Assembly (NCBI GenBank): GCA_034698045.1
Contig: JAQGAU010000244.1
Span: forward strand, 1 to 33,272
Length of the DNA: 33,272 nucleotides
Origin: Paramacrobiotus richtersi
Lineage: Eukaryota; Tardigrada; Eutardigrada; Parachela; Macrobiotidae
Reading direction: 5' to 3'
The position numbers were made by a program, and so were the translations under genes. Below, in pieces: positions 32,300 through 33,272 of this stretch. Positions within the stretch are counted from its first letter, which is position 1, and every line of letters starts with the position of its first letter. The notes beneath the pieces were generated by a model. The model was given only the letters and a program-made list of their open reading frames with translations, ran no database searches and was not told the origin of the DNA.

Positions 32300-32893
32300 A
32301 TGCTGTGGTTGTTTTTCCTTGCGTTAACTGTGACAGTCGGCTGCGGTATCCCGGGTGAGTCAGTGGTTAACGAACTGAACAATATTCATAGCAAATGACC
32401 CAGCTATGCCTTAATTTCTCGACGAACACATCGCCGGATCTTCTGGCTCTACCGCATTATTGCATTTTTCTCTTTCAGTGTCATCGAATGCACTCAGTCG
32501 TACTGCACCAGCCGATGACGCCGGATCCGGAATAGTCAATTCCATTTCGAATTCCAGTAGGTAACATACAATCCGCATGTCTGATCAGCGGTGAATAAGG
32601 TTTTCTGACCATGACCGTAGGATCCTCCGATCTGTATACCTTCTTCATGATACAAAACGAACCTAACAACGTCCCCTCAGCATTTTCAACATGGCAAGAA
32701 GTTTATTAGATTATTTTCGGCCGAATTCCAATCATCCAAAAGGATGACCAACAAATATGAGAGAATGTTATAATGTCATACAGAATCCGTGCGCATAATA
32801 CGTACAAGCGGCTGTCCATTGTAACTTCTTGTTATTTTTGCAGTTGTAACTGTTGTATCAAACGTTGAATTTAGAATGGTGTATTGTAAATAG
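32300..32893 (+). CDS. Short secreted peptide gene (three exons, end uncertain)
   Basis: Exon 1 is 32300-32354 and encodes a signal peptide (MLWLFFLALTVTVGCGIP). GTGAGT and CTCTTTCAG join it to exon 2 from 32479. Two overlapping donors compete. Using GTAGGT after 32556 with the TTTTTGCAG acceptor at 32843 gives 60 residues ending MVYCK, with stop at 32891-32893. Using GTAACA after 32560 gives 53 residues ending SSSCNCCIKR, with stop at 32866-32868. Either product is a tiny secreted peptide with no recognised family. The TATA promoter and clean splice motifs support a real gene. The choice decides whether the peptide has a Cys-x-Cys-Cys tail. Confidence 0.6.
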
Positions 32894-33050
32894 TTATTTT
32901 GCATATATGTGTGTAGTTATTACTAATTAGATAGTTTATTGTTTATTGTTTATTACCGAGCAGACAAACCAACTGGCACTCAAAGTCTGGTCTACAGTAT
33001 GTTGCAAGCTAGCAGTTTCCGACACAATAGTATGAACAGTGAAGAATCCA

Positions 33051-33269
33051 TTACCAAAGATTTTTAGACCCAAACAACGATAAGAAAAGCCCTACAGAAC
33101 CACAGTCCAGAATATTCTCGCCACATTTCATGATGTTCGAAAACAGTTCTTTCAGTCGCATTGCCAGGGTTGTTTTTCCGATGCTTCGTTTCGCGGTAAC
33201 CTCAATCCGTTCCTTCCGTCGTAATTGGTACCGCTGCGCAGTATCCTTGAACGCAATAAGGTCGTGCAT
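33051..33269 (-). other. Open frame at the window edge, possible partial exon
   Basis: A 72-codon minus-strand frame with a charged, helix-like stretch (RRKERIEVTAKRSIGKTT) reaching the window's right end. No splice site or domain could be confirmed. It may be the last exon of a gene that continues beyond the window, or chance. Confidence 0.2.
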
Positions 33270-33272
33270 ATA

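Noticed and set aside
1..33272. tRNA genes, rRNA genes and CRISPR arrays
   Set aside because: I looked for T-loop words, conserved rRNA segments and regularly spaced repeats and saw none. A covariance-model scan could still find a diverged tRNA.

Overview
The window is a stretch of animal nuclear genome. The coding regions are interrupted by GT-AG introns, several of them only 48-75 bases long. There are rhodopsin-type (class A) GPCR genes, a DGAT2-type acyltransferase, many signal-peptide proteins, TATA/Inr promoters and AATAAA signals, and no bacterial or organellar features. The compact introns, tandem receptor duplication and small cysteine-rich secreted proteins point to a small ecdysozoan-like invertebrate. 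A tardigrade is my best guess, by inference only. Exon structures were built by hand from splice motifs and reading-frame phase, without transcript support.

Layout. 1-6650: a secreted MAM-like protein gene (2076-3529, minus, six exons). Around it lie diverged repeats: copies of its upstream flank at 126-444 and 3740-4049, two related coding-like fragments (1440-1640 and 5295-5741), a ~150-base direct repeat (645-790 and 1240-1390), and a 673-base fold-back element with TTAA ends (4050-4722). 6655-7678: a small secreted Gly/Ala/Cys protein gene with a TATA/Inr promoter (plus). 8320-9541: a four-exon DGAT2-family acyltransferase (plus).

9903-22678: four class A GPCR genes, all on the minus strand. 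The first has two homologous first exons of identical length, each carrying an ATG, N-terminus and TM1. The next two are single-exon tandem duplicates with aminergic/muscarinic-like features. The fourth is a divergent relative that lacks D2.50, D3.32 and a canonical NPxxY. A non-coding block of several hundred bases recurs upstream of the last three. A second TTAA fold-back element (20000-20512) lies between the third and fourth.

24717-33272: a three-exon secreted protein of unknown family (minus), a putative neuropeptide precursor (27671-28033, minus), a 10-cysteine secreted mini-protein (30462-30731, minus), a weak transposase-like remnant (31636-31881), and a short secreted peptide gene with a TATA promoter (32300-32893, plus). 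Long intergenic stretches separate them.

The genes do not form a pathway. The recurring themes are receptors, secreted proteins and local duplication.
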